Shown: positions 25,187 through 33,946, counted from the first letter of the stretch. The stretch is DNA of 64,000 nucleotides from Williamsia maris (GCF_024171815.1 NZ_JAMTCJ010000001.1:372001-436000), one strand, 5' to 3'. The notes: generated by a model not told the origin, from the letters alone. Translations and numbers: made by a program.

Positions 25187-26167
25187 GCTTTCGTCAGGTC
25201 TGGGACACCGCTTTCCCCGCGGTCCGGTGTCTGGTTCGGGTTCCTCGGCGTGCTGGCCTTCTCCTTCACCGTGCCGTTCACCCGTGTGGCGGTCGGCGCA
25301 CTCGACCCGCTCTTCGTCGGCACCGCTCGCGCGGTGGTCGCAGGCGTGCTCGCGATGATCGCTCTCGCCGTCTGCCGGGTGCGGTTCCCGAGCCGGTCCC
25401 AGGTCGGCCGTCTCGTCGTCGTGGCGATCGGCATCGTGGCCGGGTTCCCCGTGCTCACCTCGTTGGCCCTGACCACCACCACCGCCGCCCACTCCGCGGT
25501 CATCATCGGACTGTTGCCTGCCATCACCGCGGCCACCGTCGTGATGCGCACCGGGGAGCGGCCCGGACGCCGGTTCTGGATGTTCAGCATCGCCGGTGCC
25601 TGCGCGGTCGTCGGTTACTCGCTCGTCGCGCACGGTTCGCTGGGCAGCCCGACCGTCGGTGACCTCTACCTCGTCGGGGCGGTGGTGCTCGGTGCGCTCG
25701 GGTACTCCGAGGGCGGGCTGCTGGCCCGCGAACTCGGCGCCTGGCAGACGGTGAGCTGGGCGCTGGTCGTCGCGTTCCCGGTCATGGCGACCGCCACCGT
25801 CGTCGTCGCGGTCATCTCGCCGCCGCACGCGAGCCCGGCGCAGTGGTCGGCCTTCGCCTACCTGGGCGTGGTCAGCATGTTCTTCGGCTTCTTCGCCTGG
25901 TACCGGGGACTGGCGGTCGGTCCGATGACGACGGTCAGTCAGACCCAGCTGATCCAACCGGTGCTGACCCTCATCTGGTCGGCCCTGCTCATCGGCGAGG
26001 CGATCACGGCGCCGTTGATCATCGGCGGCGTGGTGATCGTCGGATGCGCATGGGGCGCGGTGCGGAGCCGGATGGCCACGGCGACGACGGGATCCGTCGC
26101 CACCCCGGTGGTCACTGGATCGGCGAGTCCGGAGGCGCGGCGCGGAACACCGGTGCCTCTTCGATAG
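25169..26167 (+). CDS. EamA/DMT-family transporter
   Basis: 332-residue ten-helix drug/metabolite transporter made of two EamA repeats (about 20-150 and 165-290). Typical pieces are FSFTVPFTRVAVGALDPLFVGTARAVVAG in the first half and FGFFAWYRGLAVGPMTTVSQTQLIQPVLTLIWSALLIGE in the second. It probably exports an amino acid or related metabolite. The ATG shares bases with the start of the divergent MocR regulator. The final 56 nt overlap the convergent I9-like gene; the last 30 residues are a polar tail. Confidence 0.88.
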   Translation: MSSNDSAFVRSGTPLSPRSGVWFGFLGVLAFSFTVPFTRVAVGALDPLFVGTARAVVAGVLAMIALAVCRVRFPSRSQVGRLVVVAIGIVAGFPVLTSLALTTTTAAHSAVIIGLLPAITAATVVMRTGERPGRRFWMFSIAGACAVVGYSLVAHGSLGSPTVGDLYLVGAVVLGALGYSEGGLLARELGAWQTVSWALVVAFPVMATATVVVAVISPPHASPAQWSAFAYLGVVSMFFGFFAWYRGLAVGPMTTVSQTQLIQPVLTLIWSALLIGEAITAPLIIGGVVIVGCAWGAVRSRMATATTGSVATPVVTGSASPEARRGTPVPLR

Positions 26168-26345
26168 CGCCGACGCCCTGGATCTGCGACAACGCGGTGC
26201 GCCGATCGGCGGGCACGGTCCCGGAGATGATCCCGATCGCGGCGTGCACCCCGGTCACCTCGACCCCGCTCGCACGGACCGCGGCCACGACCTCGTCGAT
26301 GGCCGCGAGGTGCGCGTCGTCGACGGTGATGGTGATCTCGGGCAT
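26112..26345 (-). CDS. Stand-alone I9-like (subtilisin propeptide-like) protein
   Basis: 77 residues, PEITITVDDAHLAAIDEVVAAV then VHAAIGIISGTVPADRRTALSQIQGVGAIEEAPVF and a short PPDSPIQ tail. The alternating strand-helix pattern and the SGTVPADRR..L..I.GV..IEE stretch resemble inhibitor I9 / subtilase propeptides; similar short actinobacterial proteins are sometimes labelled ketohydroxyglutarate aldolase, which the length rules out. It lies downstream of a subtilase gene on the same strand, 169 nt apart, so it may be a chaperone or inhibitor of that protease. Function is inferred. Confidence 0.65.
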   Translation of the reverse strand: MPEITITVDDAHLAAIDEVVAAVRASGVEVTGVHAAIGIISGTVPADRRTALSQIQGVGAIEEAPVFRAAPPDSPIQ

Positions 26346-26375
26346 GAGCCGCACTCTACGCCCGGTCGCGACCTC

Positions 26376-26502
26376 CGCCGAGCGTGCCGAAACAACCCCT
26401 CGACCGTGCCGAAATCACCTCCCGCCGGTGCCCGATCACAGGCCTGAGTGCACCGAGATCCCACAACGGCACGGTCGGCGCGTCGTTTCGGCACGGTCGG
26501 CG
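26376..26502. repeat. Nested inverted and direct repeats of a GACCGTGCCGAAA unit
   Basis: A unit close to CGCCGACCGTGCCGAAAC occurs forward at 26376-26396 and 26401-26418 (a weaker copy at 26423-26439) and in reverse at 26464-26480 and 26482-26502. The outer pair agrees at 19 of 21 positions, and the inner pair shares CGACCGTGCCG, so the segment could fold as a double nested hairpin between the subtilase and I9-like genes. Confidence 0.75.
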
Positions 26503-26514
26503 GCGGGGTCGCGG

Positions 26515-27810
26515 TCAGCGCGGAGCCTGCACCAGCCCTGCACCGACATCGGCGGCGGGGATGTCGAGGCGACGGGCCTCCTGGGTGAGCGTGGTCCACA
26601 GGTCTCGGCCACGCCGGCCGGTGGTCTGACACCACAGCGCGGCGATGCCCGCCACATGCGGTGTCGCCATCGAGGTCCCGCTGATCGTGTTGTACCGCGA
26701 CGGGCTCGAGGCGAAGACCGGCCACGACGAGTAGACGTCGACACCCGGTGCCGCGATGTCGACGTTGCCGCCGTCGACGGGCGTGCTGCGCGCGGAGAAC
26801 GAGGCGATCGCCGACGCGCCGTCGATCGCACCCACCGCGGCGATCGACGGGCTGTTCGCGGGGACACCGACAAAACCGGGATCCGACGGCCGGTTGGCGT
26901 TGTTGCCCGCCGCCGCGATGATGAGGGTGCCCGCGTCGAGGGCGCGGCGGCCGACGGTCTCGTACGCCTGCGACACCTCGCGGACGTCGGCGCCCAGCGA
27001 CATCGACACGATGTGCACGCCGTTGGCCAGCGCCCAGTTCAGCCCGGCGAGGATGCCCGCGTCCGGCCCGCCCCCGTCGTTCCCGAGCACCTTGCCGACG
27101 TAGATCTCCGCACCGTGGGCGATGCCGTACCGCCGCCCGGTCGGCGGCGCGAGCGGACCACACGACGTCCCGACGCAGTGCGTTCCGTGGCCGTGGCCGT
27201 CCTGCGGCTGCTCGCCCGAGACGAAACTCTGCGCCGTGATCGACCGGCCGACGAAGTCGGGATGGGTGAGGTCCATACCGGTGTCGAGGACGGCGACCTT
27301 GACACCGGCGCCGGTCGCCGCGGACGTGGACACCCCGGTCGCGATGAGTCCCCAGGTGAACTGATCGGTGTCGACGATCGGACCGGCGTCGGTGGCCGAA
27401 GCGACTGCCCCACCGAGGCGTTCGGACAGATCGGTGACCCCGTCGCGGTATCCCCGCAGATAGTCCGGCGACGCACCGGTGGACCCGGCGGTGCGGATGC
27501 GTTGCACGCGTTCGGGTTCGATCGAACGGATCGCGCCGTCGACCGAGCACATGGCGTCGAGGGCGACGATCTGGTCGGCGTCGGCGTCGACCACCGCGAC
27601 CCCGAGCTCGGCGAAGATGGTCGCCTGGGCCGAGCGGGTCTGTTCGATGTCGAGGGCCTGCCCCGCGAAGTCGGTCGTCGAGGCCACGCTCGTCATTCCG
27701 GCCACCTGACGCAGAGTGCTTGCATAGGTGGCACTTCCGTCGTTCGGGGCGAACACGACGATGCGCCGTCCGGTCCCGGTGTCGCCAGAGCGCTGGGTGT
27801 CGCCGATCAT
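26515..27810 (-). CDS. S8 family serine peptidase (subtilase) without signal peptide
   Basis: 431 residues. The catalytic triad is visible: Asp in VKVAVLDTGMD, His in GHGHGTHCVG and Ser in ISGTSMATPHVAGIAAL; the oxyanion Asn is in IIAAAGNNAN. An N-terminal domain of about 110 residues (GRRIVVFAPNDGSATYASTLR ... LGVAVVDADADQIVAL) has propeptide-like organisation. There is no signal peptide or membrane anchor, so it is either cytoplasmic or exported by an unusual route. A free-standing I9-like gene follows downstream. The substrate is unknown. It is divergent from the pacL-ctpC metal operon. Confidence 0.88.
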   Translation of the reverse strand: MIGDTQRSGDTGTGRRIVVFAPNDGSATYASTLRQVAGMTSVASTTDFAGQALDIEQTRSAQATIFAELGVAVVDADADQIVALDAMCSVDGAIRSIEPERVQRIRTAGSTGASPDYLRGYRDGVTDLSERLGGAVASATDAGPIVDTDQFTWGLIATGVSTSAATGAGVKVAVLDTGMDLTHPDFVGRSITAQSFVSGEQPQDGHGHGTHCVGTSCGPLAPPTGRRYGIAHGAEIYVGKVLGNDGGGPDAGILAGLNWALANGVHIVSMSLGADVREVSQAYETVGRRALDAGTLIIAAAGNNANRPSDPGFVGVPANSPSIAAVGAIDGASAIASFSARSTPVDGGNVDIAAPGVDVYSSWPVFASSPSRYNTISGTSMATPHVAGIAALWCQTTGRRGRDLWTTLTQEARRLDIPAADVGAGLVQAPR

Positions 27811-27877
27811 CGAATCTTCCTCCCGAGTGTCACATTCGCCGTCTGCGCATCACGCTACTTCGCGTGACTCATCAATC

Positions 27878-27887
27878 TATGCGCATA
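27878..27887. promoter_or_regulatory. TATGCGCATA palindrome upstream of pacL-ctpC
   Basis: Perfect 10-bp palindrome within the 161-nt divergent region between the subtilase and pacL genes, 45 nt before TAGGTT (27932-27937), a possible pacL -10 box. ArsR/SmtB-type metal sensors bind AT-rich sites with a similar TAT...ATA centre, so this is a weak candidate operator. A CACGC-N6-GCGTG hairpin lies at 27851-27866. Confidence 0.3.
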
Positions 27888-27971
27888 CCGTAACCTCGCG
27901 CTCCGACATGTACCGGCCGTCGCCGGTCGAGTAGGTTGGTGACGATTCGACGACGTGAGGACAGCAAGAAG

Positions 27972-28256
27972 ATGCTCGTACACGGCTTGATCGCCAAGGC
28001 GACAACGACAGTGGTGACCGGCGCGGTGGGCGCCGTCGCCTATGACCTCGCGCGCAAGGCGGTCGCCAAGGCGCCCGTCCGTGACGCCGCCGTGGTCGTC
28101 ACGTCCTGGGGACTGCGGGGCACCCGCAAGGCCGAGGAGTCCGCGGAGTCGGCGCGCCTGGCCGTGGCCGACGTGGTCGCCGAGGCCCGCGAGCGTGTCG
28201 GCGAGGAGACCACCCCTCCGGGCACCGCCGACGCCGGACACACCCACGACCATTGA
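27972..28256 (+). CDS. PacL-type DUF1490 metallochaperone-like membrane protein
   Basis: 94 residues with an N-terminal hydrophobic helix (MLVHGLIAKATTTVVTGAVGAVAYDLA), an Ala/Glu-rich helix and a C-terminal His/Asp tail ending GHTHDH. This is the layout of mycobacterial PacL1 (Rv3269), the partner that organises and assists the CtpC zinc-efflux ATPase; the tail is the expected metal-binding motif. A gtgagga ribosome site precedes ATG 27972. The stop overlaps the TTG start of the ATPase gene (TTGA), so the two are translationally coupled. Confidence 0.85.
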   Translation: MLVHGLIAKATTTVVTGAVGAVAYDLARKAVAKAPVRDAAVVVTSWGLRGTRKAEESAESARLAVADVVAEARERVGEETTPPGTADAGHTHDH

Positions 28257-30391
28257 TCGACATCACCCCCGTCTCCGACGCGGCCGGCCGCCTGCGGCTG
28301 CGCGTGGAGTGGCTGCGCGGATCGTCGATCCGCGCGGTCGCCGTCGAGGAGGCCGTCATCAGCGTGCCGGGCGTGCGTGTCGTGCACGCCTATCCACGCA
28401 CCGGTTCGGTCGTGGTCTGGTACCGCACCGGGTCCCTGGACCGCGACGCGGTGATCTCCGCGATCGACGCGTCGTCGACCGTCTCGGCTGACCTGCTGCC
28501 CGTTCGCCCGCCGTACTCGGCGGAGATCTCCAACACCGACATCGTCCGCATGGGCGTCGGCGCCCTCGCGCTCGGTCTGCTCGGAATCCGCCGGTACGGG
28601 TTGCGACGTGCGCCGATGCTAGGCCCGACCAGTCGACTCTTCGCCACCGGCGTCACCATCTTCACCGGCTACCCGTTCCTGCGCGGCGCGTTCCGCTCCC
28701 TGCTCGGCGGCAAGTCGGCGGGTACGGACGCGCTGGTCTCGGCCGCGACGGTCGCCAGCCTGCTGCTGCGCGAGAACGTCGTCGCGCTGACCGTCCTGTG
28801 GCTGCTCAACATCGGCGAGTTCCTCCAGGACCTCACGCTGCGTCGCACCCGGCGGGCGATCTCCGACCTGTTGCGCGGCAACCAGGACACCGCGTGGGTC
28901 CGCCTGGGCGACGGCACCGAGATCCAGGTCGGCATCGAGACCCTCGCCGTCGGCAACGAGGTCATCGTCCACGACCGTGTCGCGGTGCCCATCGACGGAA
29001 CCGTCGTCGAGGGCGAGGCGCTCGTCGACCAGTCCGCCATCACCGGCGAGAGCCTGCCGGTGACCGCAGGGGTCGGCGCCACCATCTACGCCGGGTCGGT
29101 CGTGATGAACGGCCGGTTGGTCCTGCGCGCGGACGCGGTCGGCGACAACACCACCATCGGACGCATCATCACCCGGGTCGAGGAGGCGCAGCACGACCGC
29201 GCCCCGATCCAGACCGTCGGCGAGAACTTCTCCCGACGGTTCGTGCCCGCATCGTTCGCGGTCTCCGCCATCACCCTGTTGCTGACCCGCGACGTCCGGC
29301 GCGCGATGACGATGCTGCTCATCGCCTGCCCGTGCGCGGTGGGTCTGGCGACCCCGACCGCGATCAGCGCGGCGATCGGCAACGGCGCGCGACGCGGCAT
29401 CCTGATCAAGGGCGGCTCGCACCTCGAGCGCGCCGGCCGTTTCGACGCCGTCGTCTTCGACAAGACCGGAACCCTGACCCAGGGCCGTCCCATCGTCACC
29501 AACGTCGTGTCGTTCCACGACGACTGGCAGCCCGAGCAGGTCCTGGCCTACGCGGCCAGCTCCGAGATCCACTCCCGACATCCGTTGGCCGAGGCCGTCA
29601 TCCGGTCCACCGAGGAACGCCACATCGCCATCCCCCCGCACGAGGAGTGCGAGGTGCTCGTCGGGCTGGGTATGCGCACCCGGGCCGACGGACGCACGCT
29701 GCTGCTCGGCAGCCCGTCCCTGCTCACCGGCGAGGACGTCGCGGTCAGCGCGGACGCCGAGGCGTGGGTCGACAAGCTGCGCTCGCGTGCGGAGACACCA
29801 TTGCTGCTGGCGGTCGACGGCGAGCTGGTCGGACTGATCAGCCTGCGCGACGAGGTGCGGGCCGAGGCAGCCGAGGTGATCGCAGAACTGCGGTCGGTGG
29901 GCATCACCCGCATCGTCATGCTGACCGGAGACCATCCCACCACCGCCGCCGCGGTCGCCGCCGAACTCGGCATCGACGAGTGGCGCGCGGAGGCGCTCCC
30001 CGAGGACAAGTTGGCGGCGGTTCGCGACCTGCAGGATGCCGGACACGTCGTGGCCGTGGTGGGTGACGGCATCAACGACGCTCCCGCGCTCGCGGCCGCC
30101 GACATCGGCATCGCGATGGGCCTGGGTGGTACCGACGTGGCCGTGGAGGCCGCCGACATCGCGCTGGCCGGTGACGACCTACGACGACTCGTCGACGTCC
30201 GCGAGCTCGGGGCCCGCACGGTCGATCTCATCGGACAGAACTACGGGATGTCGATCGCGGTGAACGCCATCGGGCTCGCTGTCGGTGCGGGCGGCGCACT
30301 CTCGCCGGTGCTGGCCGCGGTGCTGCACAACGCCTCGTCGGTCGCGGTGGTCGCCAACAGCTCTCGCCTGATCCGGCACCGACTCGACTGA
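28253..30391 (+). CDS. ctpC: P1B-type metal-exporting ATPase, CtpC-like
   Basis: 712 residues. No N-terminal CxxC domain; the first 80 residues (ITPVSDAAGRLRLRVEWLRG, VVHAYPRTGSVVVWY) match the CtpC N-terminus as I know it. The ion site is IACPCAVGLATPTAIS, phosphorylation is at DKTGTLTQGR, the HP motif is in SSEIHSRHPLAEAV, and the hinge is MLTGDHP and VGDGINDAPALAAADIGIAMG. CtpC exports zinc (reported also for manganese) and protects against metal poisoning. The TTG at 28253 overlaps the PacL stop. Pairing with PacL favours CtpC over the copper pump CtpV. Confidence 0.92.
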   Translation: MIDITPVSDAAGRLRLRVEWLRGSSIRAVAVEEAVISVPGVRVVHAYPRTGSVVVWYRTGSLDRDAVISAIDASSTVSADLLPVRPPYSAEISNTDIVRMGVGALALGLLGIRRYGLRRAPMLGPTSRLFATGVTIFTGYPFLRGAFRSLLGGKSAGTDALVSAATVASLLLRENVVALTVLWLLNIGEFLQDLTLRRTRRAISDLLRGNQDTAWVRLGDGTEIQVGIETLAVGNEVIVHDRVAVPIDGTVVEGEALVDQSAITGESLPVTAGVGATIYAGSVVMNGRLVLRADAVGDNTTIGRIITRVEEAQHDRAPIQTVGENFSRRFVPASFAVSAITLLLTRDVRRAMTMLLIACPCAVGLATPTAISAAIGNGARRGILIKGGSHLERAGRFDAVVFDKTGTLTQGRPIVTNVVSFHDDWQPEQVLAYAASSEIHSRHPLAEAVIRSTEERHIAIPPHEECEVLVGLGMRTRADGRTLLLGSPSLLTGEDVAVSADAEAWVDKLRSRAETPLLLAVDGELVGLISLRDEVRAEAAEVIAELRSVGITRIVMLTGDHPTTAAAVAAELGIDEWRAEALPEDKLAAVRDLQDAGHVVAVVGDGINDAPALAAADIGIAMGLGGTDVAVEAADIALAGDDLRRLVDVRELGARTVDLIGQNYGMSIAVNAIGLAVGAGGALSPVLAAVLHNASSVAVVANSSRLIRHRLD

Positions 30392-30400
30392 GCTGGGCGC

Positions 30401-30859
30401 TCACCCCTGGTCGGGCAACCGATCCAGGAACGGCTGCTGCGCGGCGAGGATCTTCTCCCGTGCGACGTCGAGGGGAAACCACTCGACACGGTCGACCTCG
30501 GGGAACGACTTCATGACCCCGGAGCGCGGTGGCCAGACCATCTCGAAGGTGTTGCTCACCGTGTCGGAGACGTCGAGGTCGGCCTCGATCGCGAACGCGG
30601 TGACGACCTTGCCGCCCTTCTGGGTGATCTCGCCCAGGTCGATCACGGTGCCGTCGGGAACCGGCATCCCGAGTTCCTCGGTGAACTCGCGCCGGGCCGC
30701 GTCGAGCGCAAGCTCGTCGGACTCGTACTCCCCCTTGGGGATCGACCAGGCGCCGGCGTCCTTCTTGGCCCAGAACGGTCCGCCCGGATGCGCGAGCACG
30801 ACGTCCACGGATCCGGACACGCGACGGTAGATCAGCAGTCCGGCGCTACGTCTGGGCAC
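30401..30859 (-). CDS. NUDIX hydrolase
   Basis: 152-residue pyrophosphohydrolase with a complete Nudix box, GEYESDELALDAARREFTEELG (G-x5-E-x7-REFTEELG), at about residues 43-64, preceded by AWSIPKGEY. RSAGLLIYRR at the start and VDVVLAHPGGPFW are typical of the diadenosine polyphosphate / 8-oxo-dGTP branch used in stress housekeeping. It converges with ctpC (9 nt between stops). The exact nucleotide substrate cannot be fixed from sequence. Confidence 0.88.
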   Translation of the reverse strand: MPRRSAGLLIYRRVSGSVDVVLAHPGGPFWAKKDAGAWSIPKGEYESDELALDAARREFTEELGMPVPDGTVIDLGEITQKGGKVVTAFAIEADLDVSDTVSNTFEMVWPPRSGVMKSFPEVDRVEWFPLDVAREKILAAQQPFLDRLPDQG

Positions 30860-30904
30860 GTGACAACACAGGTGGGCGCGTCGGACGGATGAGGGTCAGG
30901 CGGA

Positions 30905-31105
30905 TCAGAACTGTGCGGGGATGAGCGACGGGGCTGACGGCATCTCCCTGACCGGGGCCTCGGGATGCGGCGCGCGGACGTCGATGCCATCCCCGCAACC
31001 GAGGTCGGCGTCGCGTCGCTCGACGGCAGCACCGATCAACAACGCAGCAGCGATCGACACCAGGCACCACCCTGCGCAAATGGTGAGCACGATCACAGTG
31101 AACAT
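30905..31105 (-). CDS. Small single-helix membrane protein
   Basis: 66 residues: one N-terminal hydrophobic helix (MFTVIVLTICAGWCLVSIAAALLIGAAVE) followed by a polar, Pro-rich cytoplasmic tail. The ATG at 31105 is used since upstream in-frame residues look unrelated. No domain is recognised, and it could be spurious, but the hydrophobic helix and codon pattern favour a real gene. Confidence 0.45.
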   Translation of the reverse strand: MFTVIVLTICAGWCLVSIAAALLIGAAVERRDADLGCGDGIDVRAPHPEAPVREMPSAPSLIPAQF

Positions 31106-31219
31106 TGCTCCATCGTGTCTGTTCGCGCTCGGATACACAACTCCGGGGTCGGCGTTTCGCGAATCGGAAACGCGGTTAACCAGGGCTAATGATCGCAAAT
31201 GGGACGAATCGGGCGTTTC

Positions 31220-32164
31220 TCACCCCGCCGATGGGCCGGGGAGGCCGGCGACCACGCCCGCGATGGAATCGGCATCTGGGTACGACGCCAGTGTGCCGAT
31301 CCCCTGCACGGAGATCGACGCCGCGGCGGTGGCCCAGCGGACCGCGGCCGCGAGCTCGTCCCCCGTCGCCAGGCGGGCGGCCAGGGCGCCGACGAACTGA
31401 TCGCCTGCGCCGGTGGAGTCGAGCACCTCGACCCGGGGCGAGGGTTGACGGCCGTGACCGTCGGCGTCCACCCAGATCGACCCGGCCGCGCCGAGCGTCG
31501 CGACGACACTGATCGCTCCCCTGGTCCGGAGTTCCCTGGCGGCGGCGAGCGCGGAATCCGGATCGTCGACCGAGAGGCCGGTGAGGTCGGCCAGTTCGTT
31601 CTCGTTGACGACCACCGGGTCGCAGCGACCGAGCACCGACTCCGGCACCGGACGCGCGGGAGCGGCGTTGAGGACGAACCGCCCGGTGGAACGCTCCGAC
31701 GCGGCGGCGATCACGGCGTCGGGGATCTCGAGCTGGCAGACCACCACCGGCGCGGCCTCGATCGCCGAGCGCTCGTCGTCGGAGAACGCGCCCCACACGC
31801 TGTTCGCACCGGCCGCGACGACGATCGTGTTCTGCCCGTCGGCGACCGCGATGTAGGCCGCGCCGCTCGGCTCGTCGGTGACCACGGCGACGAGGTCGGT
31901 GGCGACACCTCTGCGGTCGAGCTCGGCGACGAGTGTGCGCCCGTCCGCGTCGTCGCCCACCCGTCCGATGAACGACACCGCGCCACAGGAGATCTGGGCC
32001 GCGACGGCCTGATTGGCCCCCTTGCCACCGACATTGCGCCGCACGGACCGCGCGATGAGGGTCTGACCCGCCCGTGGCAGATGGTCGAGTTCGGTGACGA
32101 CGTCGAGGTTCACCGATCCGACGACGACCACGAGTGGCGCCCCGGTCGGAGTCGTGGAAGTCAT
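31220..32164 (-). CDS. rbsK: Ribokinase / PfkB-family sugar kinase
   Basis: 314 residues. VGSVNLDVVTELDHLPRAGQT and RRNVGGKGANQAVAAQ are the N-terminal PfkB signature; the C-terminal signature STGAGDQFVGALAARLATG holds the catalytic Asp. NEXE in VVNENELADLTG (the Mg2+/phosphate site) is present. It phosphorylates D-ribose to ribose 5-phosphate, or possibly a nucleoside or other sugar, in the cytoplasm. The ATG at 32164 is chosen. No rbsABCD transporter accompanies it; the DUF3556 gene is upstream on the same strand, 48 nt away. Confidence 0.88.
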   Translation of the reverse strand: MTSTTPTGAPLVVVVGSVNLDVVTELDHLPRAGQTLIARSVRRNVGGKGANQAVAAQISCGAVSFIGRVGDDADGRTLVAELDRRGVATDLVAVVTDEPSGAAYIAVADGQNTIVVAAGANSVWGAFSDDERSAIEAAPVVVCQLEIPDAVIAAASERSTGRFVLNAAPARPVPESVLGRCDPVVVNENELADLTGLSVDDPDSALAAARELRTRGAISVVATLGAAGSIWVDADGHGRQPSPRVEVLDSTGAGDQFVGALAARLATGDELAAAVRWATAAASISVQGIGTLASYPDADSIAGVVAGLPGPSAG

Positions 32165-32212
32165 CGTGTCAGTGTCGCGCAGCACCGGATCGCGCCTGCT
32201 CGCGACCGGGCC

Positions 32213-33946
32213 TCACCGTGTCGGGGAGGTCCCCGACTGCACCTGCACCGGGAGGTCGTCGGCCCACGGTTGGGCGTCGACCATGTCCGCGACGCGGATC
32301 GACCCGCGCTCGAACTCGCCGGTCGCGGGGTCGACCAGTCGGTACTGCTGCGTGCGCCGGTGAATCGGCTGGGCGTCGAGCAGGATGACCCGGACCTCGC
32401 CGGGATCGAAGGCGCAGCGTTCCTGCAGCGCCGCGATCAGGGTCTCGTTGTGCAGGTGGCCGTCGCCGAAGTTCCACCCGATGGCGGTGCTGCAGATCCG
32501 CTCGCCGTCGACGATGACGTACTCCGACTCGTCGGCGTCGGCGAGCGCGCGGTGCACGAGGGTGAACAGGGCGCGGCCGTGGGTGTTCATGGCGCGGAAC
32601 GCATATCCGAGGTGTTGCTGGATGACCGCCTGCTCGGGACCGAACATCTTCTCCAGCTGGGCCTGCGGCATGATCGCGATCGTCTTGACCCCACCGGTGA
32701 GTTTCGCCGACGCCGACGGCTTCATGCACCACATTGTGGTGTCCCAGTTGCCCGCGTAGTAGCGCATGCCCGGCAGGAACGAGACCTTGTCCGGGAACAG
32801 GTTGCCGAGGACGACCACGGCCACCACGACCGCGAACAGACCGAACACCGGGATCGGTTGGGAGACATCGCCGAGGCCGGTCTCGGCGTGGCCGACGAAC
32901 AGGATCCCGATCCCGATGATCATGAAGACGTTCCACTCCAGCGGTGCGCCCATCGGGATCGACGACAGGATGCCGAGGTGGAACGCGATCATCACGCCGG
33001 CGGCCGCGGTGGTGACGATCCCGCCGCCGGAGAAGAACAGGACCAGCGGTACCGCCATCTCGACCGCCGTGGCGGCGTGGGCGATCGACGCCGACAGACG
33101 CGACGGCCGCAGGTCGTCGGGATAGCTGCGGAAGAAACGCTTCTTGATCGCCGTCGGACGGATCGTGGGGCTGTTCGAGAGCATCGTCGACATCACGAAC
33201 GGCAGGTGCGGGTTGACCTTCGAGGTGGCGGCGGCGACCCAGATGACCAGGAAGATCAGCTTGGCCGCGACGATCATGTCGACCGCGCCGAACAGGAACG
33301 TCACCGACAACGTCGCGTAGACCTCGCCGCGACAGGCCAGGAAGATCACCTTGTCGCGGAGACCGAGCACGAAAAGAACGCCGAGCATGACGGCGACGGG
33401 CGTGACCGGCAGGACGCCGACCGTCGTGTCGAGGGCGGTGACCGGGCCGGTCCCGTCGGAGAACAGCGCCCATACCGCGGCTCCGAGCAGCGCGGCGTAG
33501 AGGAGCACGTCGAACGGGGTGCGTGCTGTGCCCGCGGTCAGCGGGATCCGCGGCCACGGCGGCAGCCGGATGGTGCCCGGCCGCAGCCAGTACAGCGGCG
33601 ACCCCATCGGCGGGAAGTACCGGTTGTTGAGCGGACCGAAGCCGCAGCCGAGTCCGAGGACCTCGAACAGCAGCGAGAACACGACGATCTTCTGGAAGAC
33701 GATCGGCTCCGACCACCACGAGCCGATGGCGGTGAACCCGTCGACGCCGGTGGACGCGAGCGCGACACCGATCCCACCGAGCACGTACAGGACGATCTTG
33801 GTGACGTAGAAGACGTACAGGGCGTCCGGCACGCCGAATCCGCGACGCGCCAGATGCGCCGCGGCGGGGCGGATGCGCTCACTCCTGCTGCCCGCCGACC
33901 ACTGCGACATGTCCCAGACGGGCAGGTCGGGGCGAAGGAATCCCAT
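32213..33946 (-). CDS. DUF3556 polytopic membrane protein
   Basis: 577 residues with about nine hydrophobic segments between residues 40 and 400 and a soluble C-terminal third (from about KTIAIMPQAQLEKMFGPEQ). MGFLRPDLPVWDMSQW, LNNRYFPPMGSPLYWLRPGTIRLPPWP and MRYYAGNWDTTMWCMKPSA are characteristic of DUF3556, a family of mycolate-containing actinobacteria without assigned function. TAGGTT (minus strand, 33960-33955) lies 8 nt before the ATG, and a TetR-type operator candidate lies just beyond. Followed by ribokinase. Confidence 0.85.
   Translation of the reverse strand: MGFLRPDLPVWDMSQWSAGSRSERIRPAAAHLARRGFGVPDALYVFYVTKIVLYVLGGIGVALASTGVDGFTAIGSWWSEPIVFQKIVVFSLLFEVLGLGCGFGPLNNRYFPPMGSPLYWLRPGTIRLPPWPRIPLTAGTARTPFDVLLYAALLGAAVWALFSDGTGPVTALDTTVGVLPVTPVAVMLGVLFVLGLRDKVIFLACRGEVYATLSVTFLFGAVDMIVAAKLIFLVIWVAAATSKVNPHLPFVMSTMLSNSPTIRPTAIKKRFFRSYPDDLRPSRLSASIAHAATAVEMAVPLVLFFSGGGIVTTAAAGVMIAFHLGILSSIPMGAPLEWNVFMIIGIGILFVGHAETGLGDVSQPIPVFGLFAVVVAVVVLGNLFPDKVSFLPGMRYYAGNWDTTMWCMKPSASAKLTGGVKTIAIMPQAQLEKMFGPEQAVIQQHLGYAFRAMNTHGRALFTLVHRALADADESEYVIVDGERICSTAIGWNFGDGHLHNETLIAALQERCAFDPGEVRVILLDAQPIHRRTQQYRLVDPATGEFERGSIRVADMVDAQPWADDLPVQVQSGTSPTR

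Noticed and set aside
26112-26345. Ketohydroxyglutarate aldolase
   Set aside because: 77 residues are far too short for an aldolase barrel and no Schiff-base lysine region is present.
28253-30391. Copper exporter CtpV/CopA
   Set aside because: No N-terminal CxxC metal domain, and the N-terminal region and PacL partner match CtpC.
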